DNA of 64,000 nt, from contig CM018050.1 of assembly GCA_008638375.1 (NCBI GenBank), forward strand, positions 26,293,097-26,357,096. The letters are read 5' to 3'. Positions 1 to 12,829 of this stretch are shown here, one piece after another. The DNA is from Nyssa sinensis. Its lineage: Eukaryota; Streptophyta; Magnoliopsida; Cornales; Nyssaceae. The notes beneath the pieces were generated by a model, which saw only the letters and a program-made list of their open reading frames with translations, had not been told where the DNA came from and made no database searches. Each line of letters starts with the position of its first letter. Positions within the stretch are counted from its first letter, which is position 1. The position numbers were made by a program, and so were the translations under genes.

Positions 1-128
1 AAATAACCTGTTTGGTAACAATTTTCTATTTTTGTTGCTTCTGTTTATAGAAAATTAAAAAAACAAGACAAAATATATTTGTAGATTTATAAAAAAAATT
101 TCTGTTTTTGGGAACATTTTAAAAATTA

Positions 129-640
129 GGGTAAATTATACTTACTTCTTTTGAGATTTCTGACAATTATACTGACATTTTCTAAAGTTTCTAAAATTAT
201 ACTGACTTCTCATATTTTATCTGACAAATTGTAAATATCATTTTTCAGTCAAATTTTTTTTTAAATGATAAAACTGTCCCTTTCATGTTTGTTCTTTTTT
301 TTTTTAACATTTTTTTTTTTCATTTTTATTGATTTTTTCATTTTCAAATAAACATTGATTAAAAAATAATTTTATTTTTATTTACCTTAAGTTTATTTTT
401 ATATAAAATAAAAAAATATTAAAAAAAGTGAGCAAAAATTTGTCAAAAGTAAAAAAAAAAAATGCAAAAGAAAGAGAAATTACTTGTTTTATCATTTTGA
501 AAAAAATTGACCAGAGAGATGTATTTTTAGTTTGTCAATAAAATTAGAAGAGGTCAATATAATTTTAAAAAATTCAAGAAATGTCAATATAATTATCAGA
601 AATTTCAAGAAATGTCAGTATAATTTATTCTTAAAAGTAT
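129..640. mobile_element. Mutator-like foldback MITE, copy 1
   Basis: The two ends are long imperfect inverted repeats: the left end GGGTAAATTATACTTACTTC matches the reverse complement of the right end (GAATAAATTATACTGACATT). Homology continues inward for about 150 bp on each arm. The middle is an A/T-rich loop without coding potential. The 10-bp flanks (119-128 and 641-650) agree at 7 of 10 positions, a plausible decayed target-site duplication. The same family recurs at 16877-17270 with a perfect 10-bp duplication, which supports a Mutator-like (9-10 bp TSD) assignment. The open frame over 532-873 lies mostly in the right arm and is not a gene. Confidence 0.72.
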
Positions 641-1280
641 TAATTTTCTTCTTTTTAAACAAAATTAAATTAAAATATGCAGATGATTGGACCATTAAGC
701 TGGTTGAAACATCACTCACTACACACAAGAGTATAATTAAGTTTTCATATCAGAGAACTACAATGAAATTAGATCTTCAAAGAAAACAGAAAAAAAAAAT
801 ATTAGAGAAGTTATCCACCCACTCAAACCCAATAAACCATTTTCTATACACAAACCAGAAAGGGAGATTGTAACCTCTAACATCTTCTTTTCTTCATTAA
901 CTAAGAATTTTCAGTTTCAGGCAGAAGAAAATAGATGGCTATAAGTGCCATGCAAAAAAACCTAGCAAACAACAGAAATGTTTCTGCAGAACTAAAAGCC
1001 TCAGTCAAAGATAAGAACAATCCAGTTACAAAAAAATTCAAAACCCAATCGAAAATTGAAATTATGCTTTCGTATCTCAACAGATTTTACTTCACCTTCA
1101 AGATCCAAAGGACAGTTCCCATTCCAATTGAATAGAAAATAAGATATGCCCTTTAACCAAAATTCCATCTCCACTCCACATGCTATGTTCTGCATGACAT
1201 ACAACTCTATAAATCGAGTTAGACAGACAGCTACAGGAGGCAGATGAAAATTCCGAATACAGAAATAATCATCTTCTTTC
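641..1280. other. Intergenic stretch, nothing recognised
   Basis: AT-rich DNA with only short open frames on either strand and no similarity I recognise. It ends where the LTR of the next element begins. Confidence 0.5.
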
Positions 1281-2525
1281 TGTTGGTATATATGACTATT
1301 TCAAAATAGTTATCGAGAAACCTTCTAATTTGATTGTTAACATTTTTTATATATTTATTTATTTATTTTTATTTTAATAGTCAAAACTTCCTTAATTGAT
1401 ATGTAAAATATTTTTTATATGTTTGATTTGTATCATATTTCAATTATCAAAATTTTCTCATCTATTTAATTGACTAACCGTTTTAAACAAAGATCCTTAA
1501 TCAAGACTAGACATATTTTATGAATAAAGTGATCTTCTTTTATTTCTTCTACTTGAAACTTTATACAAATTAATGAACTCTTGAGATACAAGATACGAGT
1601 TTTGAGCTCTGAGTTGGTTATGAGATTTTCTTCATTGTTCTTTATTTTATTGAGAGTTTCTTTATTGTTCAGCCTACTTGAAATTCTATTCATTTTGTTA
1701 AGAACTTTCGCTACTGTCAGGACGACTCAATCATAAAACCAACAAAATAATCATTTTAGGCTCCACTTATAAGGCCCCAAATTTTATATACTATAATATA
1801 ATCAAAATAGAAGTCTAAGATTAATAAAAGTCTAACCCTATAAAATGTCCAAATTTTATAGATTTAAAGTATAATCAAATTAGAAGTCTAAGTTTAATAA
1901 AAATCGAATACTATTAAAAGGTTCCATAAAGACTCCATAAAAAAAAACTTAATTCTATTAATAAAGTTTTATTCATATTTTAATCTATTCTTTTATTACT
2001 ATCTATTTAGATAAAAAAAAATTATGTAAAAACTCTATTATTAGAGTTTCATTTAATATATACCTCTCTCTTGTTGAAAATAATTAAATTTTATATAACA
2101 AAAGTAAATATAATATATACATATATATATATATAAAATAAAGTAAAAAATTATATTAATATTTAAAAGGGCCTCATTTAGAGTTATTCATTTTATTGAT
2201 TTAGGTATCCAATTGTCTAGAGCCGACCCTGGCTACTGTTCATTCTGTATTTACCAAAGTACCAGAGATTCGTGAAAGGTTGTTCAATTGATCCAAACAT
2301 TGCGAGTGTACGCTTGTGCGAATCGACTATTGTATCCTAGAGGGTGGGACGCCATTAACCTGTTACACCGAGATTCTTCCTCTGAGGGGTGAAATCACTC
2401 TTAAGGACAGTGTCATTACACACGCCACAGTCGCTAAGTTTTTCTTATCTTATCTTTACATCATGTTCATTATCCTTTTAATATTTAGCAGTATTCTTAG
2501 TTCCTAGATTTATGATTCTCCAACA
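1281..2525 (+). repeat. 5' LTR of copia G1, split by a hAT MITE
   Basis: Begins TGTTGGTATATATGACTATT and ends ATTCTCCAACA. It aligns to 6146-6876 along its whole length except for the inserted MITE at 1718-2231. Confidence 0.85.
1710..2239. mobile_element. hAT-type MITE (body 1718-2231) with 8-bp TSD
   Basis: The duplication GCTACTGT occurs at 1710-1717 and 2232-2239, and occurs once at the matching site in the other LTR (around 6590), so this is an empty-site comparison within one window. The 514-bp body starts CAGGACGACTC and ends GAGCCGACCCTG; the inverted termini match imperfectly (CAGG-xCG-CTC). An 8-bp TSD and CAGG termini fit hAT. No transposase is encoded. Confidence 0.85.
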
Positions 2526-2805
2526 ATCTTAAGAGTGATTTGCATGTAAATATATTTCTATATCATGTACCAATGATTTGAGAATCAAAATATGGAAAGA
2601 ATACAATATATATAGAAGAATGTGGGGACAAGCTGTTGGGTTATTTAGGCATGTGTACAATCCTATTAATGTTGAAAATGTGTTTATAGTACCATTGGAC
2701 TTTTGATGATATTTTTCAAATATTAATACATATAATAAATTAACATTTGAGTTCATAGTTCGATGACTACATTATATTTGGCAATATTTTGATTGTTGTT
2801 TGTAG

Positions 2806-2836
<31 letters not shown>

Positions 2837-4140
2837 CCTACAACAATAAATTTGCAAAATTATTTGCTATACCAAAGCTTAGTTTTTGGAATCAAATTTA
2901 GAATTTAAGAAACTAGACTCATTAATTGTTCCACAAACTTTTGTTTCATTCAAAATCATGGATAATTGAATTTACTACGAATTTTTGAAATTGAGTTTTT
3001 GTTGCTGAAAATTAATTTATTGTGTTATCAAGTGAACTTTAGATATTATTTAACCAAGTGTTTGAGTTCAAAATAGTCTAAAATTATGACTGAAGATTAT
3101 TAAATATGTCTAAATTATGGCATATAAATTTTTGAAATTTTAAGTAAGTATTTGATGTTTAGTGAATTTTAAAAGTTGAGCTATAACTTGCTGAAAATTA
3201 TTTCTAAGTGTTGAATCTAAAAATCAACATACCTAACTTTTGGTGCTCAAACTGATCTGAGAATTTTATACTATGTGACCTAATGTATCTATTGTATTGT
3301 GGTAAATTTTCATGAATTTTAGAGAGAAATATGGTTGTGATAAAATATTAAATTTGAGATGATAATTCTAAAAAGTTTGGGACAGTATGTTTGAATCTGA
3401 TTTGGACTAAGTTTTCAAACGTTAAAATGAAGTTTAAAAATTTTAAATTTCAGTAGTATGAATGTTTAAGATGTTTACTTTCTAGATTATAAAATTTTTC
3501 TAAGATTAGATTCCTAAAACTTCAATTATAAATAATTGTGCATATGGACAATGTACTAATGTATTGTCTTAAAAGTTTTATTGTGACTTACCCATTCTAT
3601 GAGATTGTATAAACAAAATGACGTCTCATAGAAATCATAAATTATGTTGTATATTTTCTTGTGGGGAAAAGACATATTTTTTACTTGTAGAATACATATA
3701 ATAATATTATAATTCTCTTTAAGGAAGATTATATGAATTACATGTACCTAATCTCAAATACCCAAAAAATGTGGGGTTGTTATACTAAAGGATTTTTTTT
3801 CTTGAATCTATAATTAAAATTGGGACATATAATATTTGACTGTGTGTCTATAGAAAATATACAAAATTGTGGGATACATAAATTCTTGGTATATAAAGTG
3901 AAATCAACTCAATTGAGGAGAGTATAAACCAAGAATGTAGAATGTGTTGTGTGTTTAAGATCTTCAATTCAAATTATAAGAAGAAAAGAAACTATTTATT
4001 TTTTGAGAATTGAGGCACTGCACCCCGTAATGCAAACATAAGAAGAGAAATGACTAATCCTGCCTATGCTAATCTAGCTGAAACAAATGGCATAATAATG
4101 TGGTCATTTTTAAAGTGAACATGGTGACAATGCAAAGTAT

Positions 4141-5560
4141 TGGATGGTAGACTTTGGGGCTACTAAACATATATGTGAAATTAGAAATGTTTTATCCTCC
4201 TGCACTCTTGTGGAGGAAGGGGAAGAACATATATATAGGTGAATTGAAGTCTAGTTAATTATTGTCAAAGGGATTCTCAAATTAATTTCATGAAAAATTG
4301 TATCGCTTAGTGATATATTTCATGTTCTAGATATTTGATGGATCCTTTTGTCAATTTTCTTATTAGGGTAAAACATCTATTTGAGTATGACAAGATTGTC
4401 TTGACAAAAAATGAGAATTAATCTCATAGTACTGAAATATTAATGTGAAAATGGATGTTTAGAAGAAATAAAATCTATTGGGTCATATATAAACATAAAG
4501 TGAGATAAGTAGTTAACTGTTATGAGTAAAGGAATGATACAATTTTCATTGATACTATGCTCAAATGACTAAAATTTTGCCTATTAAAGTTTTAATAGTT
4601 TTGATAATCCTATCATCAAATAGATGTTAAAACTATATGGTGTATTAGAAGAAATTTATTTGAATGTTTTGAGAAAAGAACATAAAGTATGTAAATTGAT
4701 GAAATTATTATATGATCTAAAACATGTTTCCAAACAAGTGACATGAGAAGCTTGATAATGTATGTTTAAATAAATGAGGTAGATCTACAAATGATATATG
4801 TGTAGTCACATGTTTGAACCATGAATGTGTTTTAGATAGTCAATAAGACTATATGATGACTGAAAGAATAGTAAGAAAATTAAATTGATTTGATTGTGAA
4901 GATTGTTTATCTCACATGATACTTGTGTATCAAAATATATACTCAAATTAATTGGTATGTTGATGTATTTGTAGTAGACCTGACATTGTTTATGTAGGAT
5001 ACATCTTGAAAAGATACACAAAGTCCCAACAAAGACAATTGAAGGAGTATAAATTGAATACCTATGTGTTTGAGCGGTATTCTTTATTATAATGTATAAT
5101 GGATTTTTTATTGTATTAAAGAGTTATAGTGATGTTAACTAAATCTATGATTCATATAAGGAAAAAATCCATAAATTACTATATATTTACCCTTGATTGA
5201 GGAGCATTGTCCTGTAAACTTGCATAGCTTGGTTCAATATGGAATCTAATATTATAGCCTTAGAAAAGGCTAGATTTAAGGCTAATTGGCTTATTAAGCT
5301 ATTAGTAGGATATCCCTATATAGAAGAGACCAGTTTTGGCTATGTCTATGTGATATGATTGACAAGCTGAAATAGCGACAACAAAATGGCAAAAAATTAA
5401 GAAAATATGCACATGACATAATATTGTGAAACAACTGTTATTTGAGCCTAGGGTGTTAATTCCTAGATCATGTGAGGTCAAAATAGATCATGGCCAATCC
5501 TCTGACCAAATACATCGAGGAGTATGGGACTTATGTCTATAACAAGCGTCAATAATGATG
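4141..5560 (+). pseudogene. copia pol remnant of G1 (protease, RT, RNase H)
   Basis: Several short + strand stretches translate to recognisable copia pol motifs, in different frames and with stops between. At 4141 there is W-M-V-D-F-G-A-T-K-H, the aspartic protease site where the family has D-S-G, so the catalytic triad is lost. At about 4648-4735 an RT piece reads EEIYLNV and then KLMKLLYDLKHVSKQ. At about 4970-5040 comes an R-P-D-I-V-Y-type RT stretch. At about 5490 MANPLTKYIEE matches the end of copia RNase H. Gag and integrase are not recognisable. It cannot produce a functional protein. Confidence 0.7.
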
Positions 5561-6145
5561 ACAACCCAACCTACATGAATGGAAATCTCAGGAAGTAAGT
5601 TCATATGGGTATTAACAAGTCACTAGGTGGCCTGGTGATGCACTATCAAAATTTTATATTGAGAGTCCCTCTCTATGGTGTAGATAGTGCGAGATTGCAA
5701 TGTGTGAGGCTGAAAATTTTCTCTTAATGAATACCATAGCCCTTATAGGTGGTGTGTTGATTGTAATACACACTTGATGGATTCACCTATATGAGTGTGG
5801 AAGTGGGGCCACTTCCTATGAGAGCTAAGGCATGCTCTCTAGAACGCTCATGAATATCGAGGTAGGGTGCACAACCTATTTGTGCCAACCCGTTTAGAAC
5901 AAACCCTTCATTGGAGGAAACAATGTGGGTAATAAATTCTTTGATTTACAATAAAGAAACATTGGTTCATAAAAATTTATAATTTCACCAAGTTTTTATA
6001 AGTCATAGCTTACTCATCCCAGGGCTGGTTCATAGTCCAAAAGACACCAATTCCAATGCATTGAACTCTTGGGATTCTCTGGTTACTTATGTCATTCTCT
6101 TTGTACCTTTATATAATTCAAGTATTTTGAAATATACGGAAGAAT

Positions 6146-6876
6146 TGTTGGTATATATAAGTATTTCAAAATACTTATTCCATAGGGAGAGAAACTTCCT
6201 AATTTGATTGTCTAACATTTTTTATATATTTGTTTTCTTTTTCATTTTTTAGTCAAAACTTCCTAATTTGATTGCCAAACATTCTTCGTATGTTTTATTT
6301 GCATCTTATTTCAATTGTCAAACTTTTCTCCTATATTTAATTTACTAACCATTTTAAACAAAGGTCCTTAATTAAGGGTGGACATATTCCATGAATCAAG
6401 TGATCTTCCTTTATTTCTTCTACTTGCAATTTTATACAAACCAATGAACTCTCGAGATACAAGATACAAGCTTTAAGTTCTGAGTTGGTTATGAAATTTT
6501 CTTCACTGTTCTTTATTTTGTTGAGAGTTTCTTTATTGTTCAGCCTACTTGAAATTCTATTCATTTTATTGAGAACTTTCGCTACTGTTCATTCTATATC
6601 TATCAAAAGTACTAGAGAATCGTGAAAGGATTATTCAATTGATCCAAACATTACGAGTATACACTTGTGCAGATCGACTGATGTATCCTGAAGGGTGGGA
6701 CGCCATTAACCTGCTACACTGAGGTTCTTCCTCTGAGGGGCGAAATCACTCTTAAAGATAGTGTCATTGCACACGCCTCAGCCGCTAAATTTTTCTTATC
6801 TTATATTTACATCATATTCATTATATTTTTAATATTTAGCAATATTCTTAGCTCCTAAATTTATAATTCTCCAACA
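6146..6876 (+). repeat. 3' LTR of copia G1
   Basis: 731 bp, TGTTGGTATATATAAGTATT to ATTCTCCAACA. It aligns with 1281-2525 minus its MITE and preserves the uninterrupted GCTACTGT target site. Confidence 0.85.
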
Positions 6877-6932
6877 ATTTCTTCTGTATCTATCAACAAG
6901 TATCATGGTACTAGTAATGGAACCAACAACAT

Positions 6933-7443
6933 TAACAGTTCGTTTGGATAAGTATGAGGGAAAGGAAAGAAAATGAGAGTATTAGTTATGAGGGAAAGGA
7001 AAGGAGAGGAGAAGAAAGAGTAATCCCTCCTTCATGTTTGGATAACTAATGAAACAAAAGGAGAAGAAAGACTAATATAATCTTTTCATCTTGTTTGGGA
7101 ATGATAAAGGAAAAAAAGGAAAGGAAAAATTTTTATATTATTTTATTATTATACCATTTGGATGCCTTAGGATAGAGGTGTCATTTTTATTTTGACTTTT
7201 ATAATTTTAAGGGTAATATTGGTATTATTAAAAATTCATTAAATCTTTCTTTCCTTTCCTTCCATTTCTGCCTATTTTTTGAGGGATAACAAAATTACTG
7301 AAATGAGAGTTAAGCTCTCCCTCCATATCCCTCTGTCTCCCTCCCTTTCGTTCCTAATTTTTAAAACAAACATGATATAAGCTCCCCTTCCTCCTCCTTC
7401 CCTTCCCTTTCTTTATAATTCCTTCCATCCAAACATAATGTAA
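6933..7443. mobile_element. Harbinger/Tourist-like MITE (body 6936-7440), TAA duplication
   Basis: A 505-bp block bounded by TAA (6933-6935 and 7441-7443). The left end CAGTTCGTTTGGAT pairs with the reverse complement of the right end (CATTATGTTTGGAT). Arms are strand-asymmetric, with purine-rich GAGGGAAAGGAAAG on the left and pyrimidine-rich CTTCCCTTCCCTTTC on the right, as expected of a foldback. No coding capacity. A 3-bp TAA/TTA target suits PIF/Harbinger elements. Confidence 0.65.
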
Positions 7444-7489
7444 AGCTAGAAAGAATCAAGGAAAGCATTAAAGCTGTGCTATTTGAAAT

Positions 7490-8330
7490 TTGAAGTGAAC
7501 CCAACCATCTGCTAAACTATTATGGAACCATAATATATCAAAACGGCTCAACGCTGCTACCAACAAAATGTTGTGCTACTTGAATAGCCATGACTGCAAA
7601 AATCTTCTTCTTTAACTTCATTATCAGATTTGCCATATTCTCCCTCAGCTATTTTAGCTTCAATTGCCAACAATATAACATAACGAGCTTCTTCGTTATC
7701 TTTGTAGTATAAATGCATCTCTGTTATGGCATCTGAGGAAGTAAATAAATCACCGTTTATGAAAAGCCACTTCGGAGACTCATAGAGTGACAATAATAAA
7801 ATGAAATGAATCACAACAGGAATTCTTGAAATCCCAAACATCATGCTCAATGTTATGGGTTCCTTTATCAAAGATAGACTGATAAGAGTTGACAAAAACT
7901 GTCCCACATCAATTAGCAAAGAATTGACACAAAGAATGACACCCGCGTATCTAGCAGAGAAGGCGTTCGTAACATAAAGAGGCAATGTAATGAAAGCCAT
8001 TCCGATCCCCAAACGAACCATTATTCTTCCAAAAATGATTGCCCATGGAGAGAGAGAGTACGACCCATTATCAATGATGCAATGAAGAAGAAGATATTAG
8101 CCATTTGAAGGGATTTTTTCTAGACAAATATGTGATTCATCCATCTTACAATTTTAGTACCAATTATATCTTCTGTAACCAAAGGTTGTTAGCAACATAT
8201 GTGTAATCATTATTTTTGATGTAAGGTAGGGCTCTTGAAATAATGCTTGTGTTGTATCCCAAGAGGAGTCTTCCAATGGAAGCAGTTAACGTTGGCCTCG
8301 TGTCATAACATGTTGTAAGATCTAAAAAAA
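7490..8330 (-). pseudogene. myo-inositol transporter-like (MFS sugar porter) pseudogene fragment
   Basis: A 154-residue open frame (7557-8021, minus) contains MFS sugar-porter features typical of plant INT proton/inositol symporters: a G-R-I-M-V-R-L-G-I-G-M-A motif read through its upstream edge, membrane segments around residues 1-20, 25-50 and 60-80, and the conserved Y-E-S-P-K-W-L after the sixth segment. Upstream on the same strand (about 8100-8300) further frames read LLLGYNTSII and ANNLWLQKI, matching the N-terminal part of INT proteins. Downstream (about 7490-7556) a QVAQHFVG-like piece matches the start of the second half. Stops and frameshifts separate these pieces and the C-terminal half is missing. 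No intron boundaries were identified. It is a host-gene relic, probably processed or truncated by element insertion. Confidence 0.72.
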
Positions 8331-8339
8331 GTCTAACTA

Positions 8340-8696
8340 TAGTACTTTATGAAATTTAATTCATCTGTTTTATTGACATGCGCGCCATCTGATCGATCAT
8401 GAACGATGATGGAGATCTGCGCCCAAAGAGAATATTAGTTGATTAGGGTTAAAAACATAGAGATTATTTTCTACACAATTCAATGATGACTAGAATTCAA
8501 CAATCAACAGTACAAAAGATTTCCTAACCAGTATAAAGACTTCCTGTGATTTATTTATTAAAATGTAAATATATTTCCTTTCTTTATTCAAATATTTTTT
8601 TATAACAAATGAATTTATTTTTTCTTTAATAAGGACTCTATATGAGTTATACTATCAGATCTCTATAGTAGTTGTGCTTTTTATTGATGCATTGCG
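8340..8696. other. Intergenic, nothing recognised
   Basis: AT-rich sequence between the transporter relic and the LINE target-site duplication. No open frame or repeat of note. Confidence 0.4.
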
Positions 8697-9118
8697 AACT
8701 CATATGATTAGTTTTTTTTCTAAGTGAAAGAAAAATTTATTGATGTAAAAACGAGAGGTACAATCAAAGGCAGAAAAAGTAAAATTGAGAGATACAATAA
8801 AAAAATATATCAAAACTATAGAAAAACTTGCATCATCACTTAACACAAGAATCCTAACTAGGTTGGCACCCAAAAAAAACTAATCATATGCAAACTCCAT
8901 AGAGGAACACAAAGCTGGCAAGATGCCAACAAAACCAACACTAAAGCCACCTATAATCCAAAATACAAGAGAAAAATTGTAGCCAAATCAAGACAAGATC
9001 AATCCCGACAAATCACTTGCTGAAGATAAGAGATTAGCTCATTGTATGAGTAGAAAACTTTCTTTCTGTTAGACTTCATCCATAATGCAATCCTTGTCTT
9101 AATTAAATTTGGAACTTG

Positions 9119-9331
9119 ACAAAATTCAAGGAAGGAATTTTATTCTCTTTCTGGTATATCTTTTACACAGAATGAATATACACACACACATATATATATA
9201 TATATAACAAGAAAAATGATCTATACTTGGCCATACATATCTTTTGGCTAGAATCAAGGTTGACCCTTATATGAAGGGATTGATAACCAAGGATCCTCCC
9301 TTAATCACTCTAATGACAACTCACGCCAACA
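9119..9331 (-). repeat. 3' LTR of copia G2
   Basis: 213 bp. On the minus strand it starts TGTTGGCGTGAG and ends TTTTGTCA. It contains a CA/TA microsatellite that differs in length from that of the 5' LTR. Confidence 0.93.
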
Positions 9332-9342
9332 CTCCCCCTCAA
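9332..9342 (-). promoter_or_regulatory. Polypurine tract of copia G2
   Basis: Minus-strand TTGAGGGGGAG immediately upstream of the 3' LTR: the plus-strand primer site for reverse transcription. Confidence 0.85.
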
Positions 9343-9463
9343 GTTGGTGCATACAAGTTCCTGATGCCCAACTTGTCGAGTGAGTTATAGAAATCCTTGC
9401 TGCATACAGCTTTTGTAAGTACATCTGCCAACTGGTCCTCAGACTTAATAAAAGGAAATCGAA

Positions 9464-10735
9464 TTATCTTGGTCTAAGATTTTGTTTGATGAAATTTCGA
9501 TCCACCTCCACATGTCTGGTTTGATCATGTTGGACAGGATTGTGTGAAATATCAATGGCAGCTTTGTTGTCACAGAATATGTTCATCTCACAGCTTGGGG
9601 CAAAGAAAATTTTTGTTAACAGTCTTTTAAGCCAAAGAAGCTCACAAAGACCCTTAGTCATCCCTCGGAATTCAGCTTCAGCACTTGACAGAGCCACTAC
9701 ATTCTACTTTTTACTTCTCCACGTAACAAGGTTTCCACCAACAAACGTGAAGTATCTCGAGGTGGATTTCTTGTCTGATATATTTCCTGCCCAATCTGCA
9801 TCTGTATACCCCTCAACTCTAAGATGATCACTTTTTGAGAACATGAGCCCTTTTCCCGGAGATGATTTTAAGTAGCGAAGAATTCTAATCACGGCATCCA
9901 TGTGGTCCTCACTCGGACAATGCATGAATTGAGTTACTATGTTCACAACATAGGCAATATCTGGGCGAGTATGTAAGAGATAAATAAGCTTCCCAACTAA
10001 TGTTTGGTATCTCTCATTGTTTGTTGGCACTTGGTCTAGATATTCTCCAAGTTTGTGATTTTGGACAATTGGTGTATCTATAGGCTTACACTCTAGTAGT
10101 CCCCCCTCTGATAGTAAGTCTAAGGTATATTTTCGTTGAGAAAGAAATATACCTTGATTTGATCTAGCAACCTCAATTCCCAAAAAATATTTAAGTTCTT
10201 CTAGATTTTTCATTTCAAATTCAGTCGCCAAATGCTTTTGGAGTCTTGATATTTCTTCTGTATCATCACCTATAATAATCATGTCATCTACATAGATTAT
10301 TAAAGTCGTGACCTTGCCCAATTGACGCTTTAAGAATAGTGTATGGTCTGAGTTGCTCTGTTGGTAGCCATATTTCTTCATTGCCAAGCTGAATCACCCA
10401 AACCATGCTCTCGGTGATTGTTTTAATCCATACTGTGCTCGTTGTAATTTACACACCACCTTAGCCTCAGAATTTGTTGTGTAGCCAGGTGGAACATCCA
10501 TGTAGACTTCTTCCTTAAGATCACCATGAAGGAAGGCATTCTTTACATCAAACCGGTACAGTGGCAAATTGAGGTTTGCCGCGAGGGATAACAATACTCT
10601 AACCATATTCAATTTGGCCACTGGCGAGAAGGTCTCTTGATAGTCTATGCCATATGTCTGCGTGTAGCCCTTTACTACTAGCCTTGCTTTGTATCGGCCG
10701 ATTGAACCATCTGATTTATGTTTGATGGAGAACAC
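9464..10735 (-). pseudogene. copia G2 reverse transcriptase and RNase H (broken)
   Basis: Three consecutive minus-strand open pieces cover the copia RT and RNase H: 10394-10735 (fingers, with DVKNAFLHGDL and ending at AWFG), 9704-10387 (palm with intact Y-V-D-D in LIIYVDDMIII, then the thumb) and 9464-9697 (RNase H with CDNKAAIDIS and HVEVDR). The first break is a TGA at 10391-10393 where the family has an Arg codon, a CGA-to-TGA transition. The RNase H piece stops soon after its HVEVDR motif. The catalytic residues I can see are present, so decay is by stops rather than active-site loss. Confidence 0.92.
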
Positions 10736-11024
10736 ACATTTACACCCCTATCGTCTTCTCCTTTGGGTAAGGAAACAGGAGTCCATGTTTCATTTTTCAG
10801 TAGTGCTTCCATTTCTACCTACACAGCCTAAGTCCACTTAGGATCTGTCAAGGCTTCATGAATATCGGTAGGAACACGGCATGAGGAGAGTTCATGCACG
10901 AATGTCTTGAGTGGTTCAGAAAGCCTTTTGTGGACACATAGTTTGCAATTGGATACTTTGAGCTTCGTTTTTCAATATCTGGAGAATATCTATTGGGTGG
11001 TTTGCCACGATTATGCCTAAAAGG

Positions 11025-12760
11025 TCAAGTATAGCCAACATGGATATTCATATCATTAGAGTTTGGAAGTATAGGAAAGTTTACCTTAGGAGAGTTTACC
11101 TCAGGAATATTCTCAAGAGATGGGTCATTAGGTATTGAGGAGTGAGGGGGGGTTTCTATTTCAGCTTCTGGTGGTGTAAATACTTCTCTGAGAACTGTAT
11201 TAACTTCTGAAGAAAAACCTAGTTCCGTATTTGGTTCCTCCTCATTGACTAGGATTTTAGTGTCATTCAATCTCGGCCAGTCAAATCTTAACCAATTCGG
11301 CTCTTCATCACGGATCTCTTCCTAATTAGGAGAATTGGGTAAGGAGGGAGAGAAGAATGTGTCGGACTCCAAAAAAGTGACATCCATAGTCACGTAGGTG
11401 CGTTTAGTGGTTAGATCATAGTATTGGTATCCTTTTTTATGTAAGTCGTACCCCCAAGAAAAGAGAGCGGATGGCACAAAGATCAAGTTTCGTGCGCTGG
11501 TTTTTATGAAGGTGGACGAAGGTGACACAACCAAAAATCTGGGGCGGAAGTGTTAACATTATAGGTAAGGAAACATAAGTCGAAAGAGTTTGTAATGGAG
11601 TCGTAAAATTCAAGACTTTGGAGGGCATTCGATTGAGGAGATGCATAGCTGTGGCAATGGTATCAACCCAATGTCTGCTGGGCACATGAGCGCCAAGTAA
11701 TAGAGCTCGAGCAGTTTCAAGAATATGGCAATTTTTTCTCTCAGCCACACCATTCTGCTGAATCTATGGGTAGAAGGTTTCATAAATAAGTCAATGACTT
11801 TGGAAATAAGCATGAAACGAGTGGTTTACATATTCACCACCATTATCTGATCGAAGAATCTGAATCTTAGCTGAGAATTGACTTTGAACCATAGTATGGA
11901 AAAACTGGAACACACTTAGTACTTCATCTTTATGTTTCACCAAATAGAGCCAAGTCATGCGAGTTTAGGCATCCACAAATATCACAAACCAACGGATACT
12001 AGATATTGTAGAAACAGGAGAAGGGCCCCATACATCAGAGTGAATTAAAGCAAAAGGAACAATGCTTTTATTCATACTCAAAGGATAAGTAGCTCTATGA
12101 CTTTTAGCAAGAATGCAAGTCTCACATTTAAAGTCAAATATTGGAATATTTGAAAATAAATCAAGAAACAAATGTTTCATATAACCAAAGGACAGATGTC
12201 CTAACCGACGATGCTAAAGCCAAATCTGTCGCTCTTTGTTATCAATCGGACGATGCATGTGAAGGGGCGGCCCATACTAAAATCCTTTACATAATATAGC
12301 CCCCCCTCTTAGTACCACGCCCAATGATCTCCTTGGTAAGAATATCCTAAAGCAGACAAAAAGTAGGGTACATAAGTACAACACAGTTTAAAACAATGGT
12401 AACTTAACTAACAGATAGTAGCTTATGGGAAAAAGAAGAAACAAGCAGTGTATGAGTTAATGATAAAGTAGGTGAAAATTTGCAGTGCCCGCCCCTATGA
12501 CCGGACAAAGAATCCCATTGGCAATAGCAATGTAGGTGCACCGTGGTGGGAAAGTTTGTGAATAATCTGTGGCATCATAAGTCATGTGGTCGGTTGCTCC
12601 AGAGTCAAGTATCCAAGAACTGTTATTGCTATCTTGAGAAGAACTACAAAGGGCAGTACTATATTTACCTAGGTCTGTGATAGATAAATTGCCCTGGGAG
12701 GTTTTGACATGGGGTGAAAGAGAGAGATGTGATTCTGTCGTAGCCATCACAGCCTGACCA
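11025..12760 (-). pseudogene. copia G2 protease and integrase (broken)
   Basis: On the minus strand 12457-12750 carries the aspartic protease site W-I-L-D-S-G-A-T-D-H with D-S-G intact. About 11965-12180 is the pre-integrase zinc region and start of the integrase core (CETCILAKSHR, then HSDVWGP). 11437-11748 contains MAERKNCHILE, which holds the catalytic Glu region. 11025-11534 is the poorly conserved spacer before RT. The frames alternate and a TAG interrupts the sequence before the QQNGVAERK motif. Integration function is lost. Confidence 0.88.
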
Positions 12761-12829
12761 GTTCTGTTATCAGAGCCGGTAGTATCACGGCGTTTGCGGG
12801 CTTGAAGTTCAGTCCACCAGTCGGGATAC

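Larger units (their letters stand above)
1281..6876 (+). mobile_element. Degenerate Ty1/copia retrotransposon (G1)
   Basis: Two direct repeats with TGTTGG...CCAACA termini (1281-2525 and 6146-6876) flank 3.6 kb of decayed internal sequence that contains, in copia order on the + strand, protease, RT and RNase H remnants. The 5' LTR is longer only because a hAT MITE sits in it: 1245 bp minus the 514-bp MITE and its 8-bp duplication leaves 723 bp, against 731 bp for the 3' LTR. Flanks CTTTC (1276-1280) and ATTTC (6877-6881) match at 4 of 5 positions, a weak TSD. I could not see a clear primer-binding site after the 5' LTR. All frames are broken, so it is an old element. Confidence 0.85.

Noticed and set aside
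532..873. 113-codon open frame near the start
   Set aside because: Begins in the MITE right arm, Lys/Asn/Ile-rich from AT bias, no motif.
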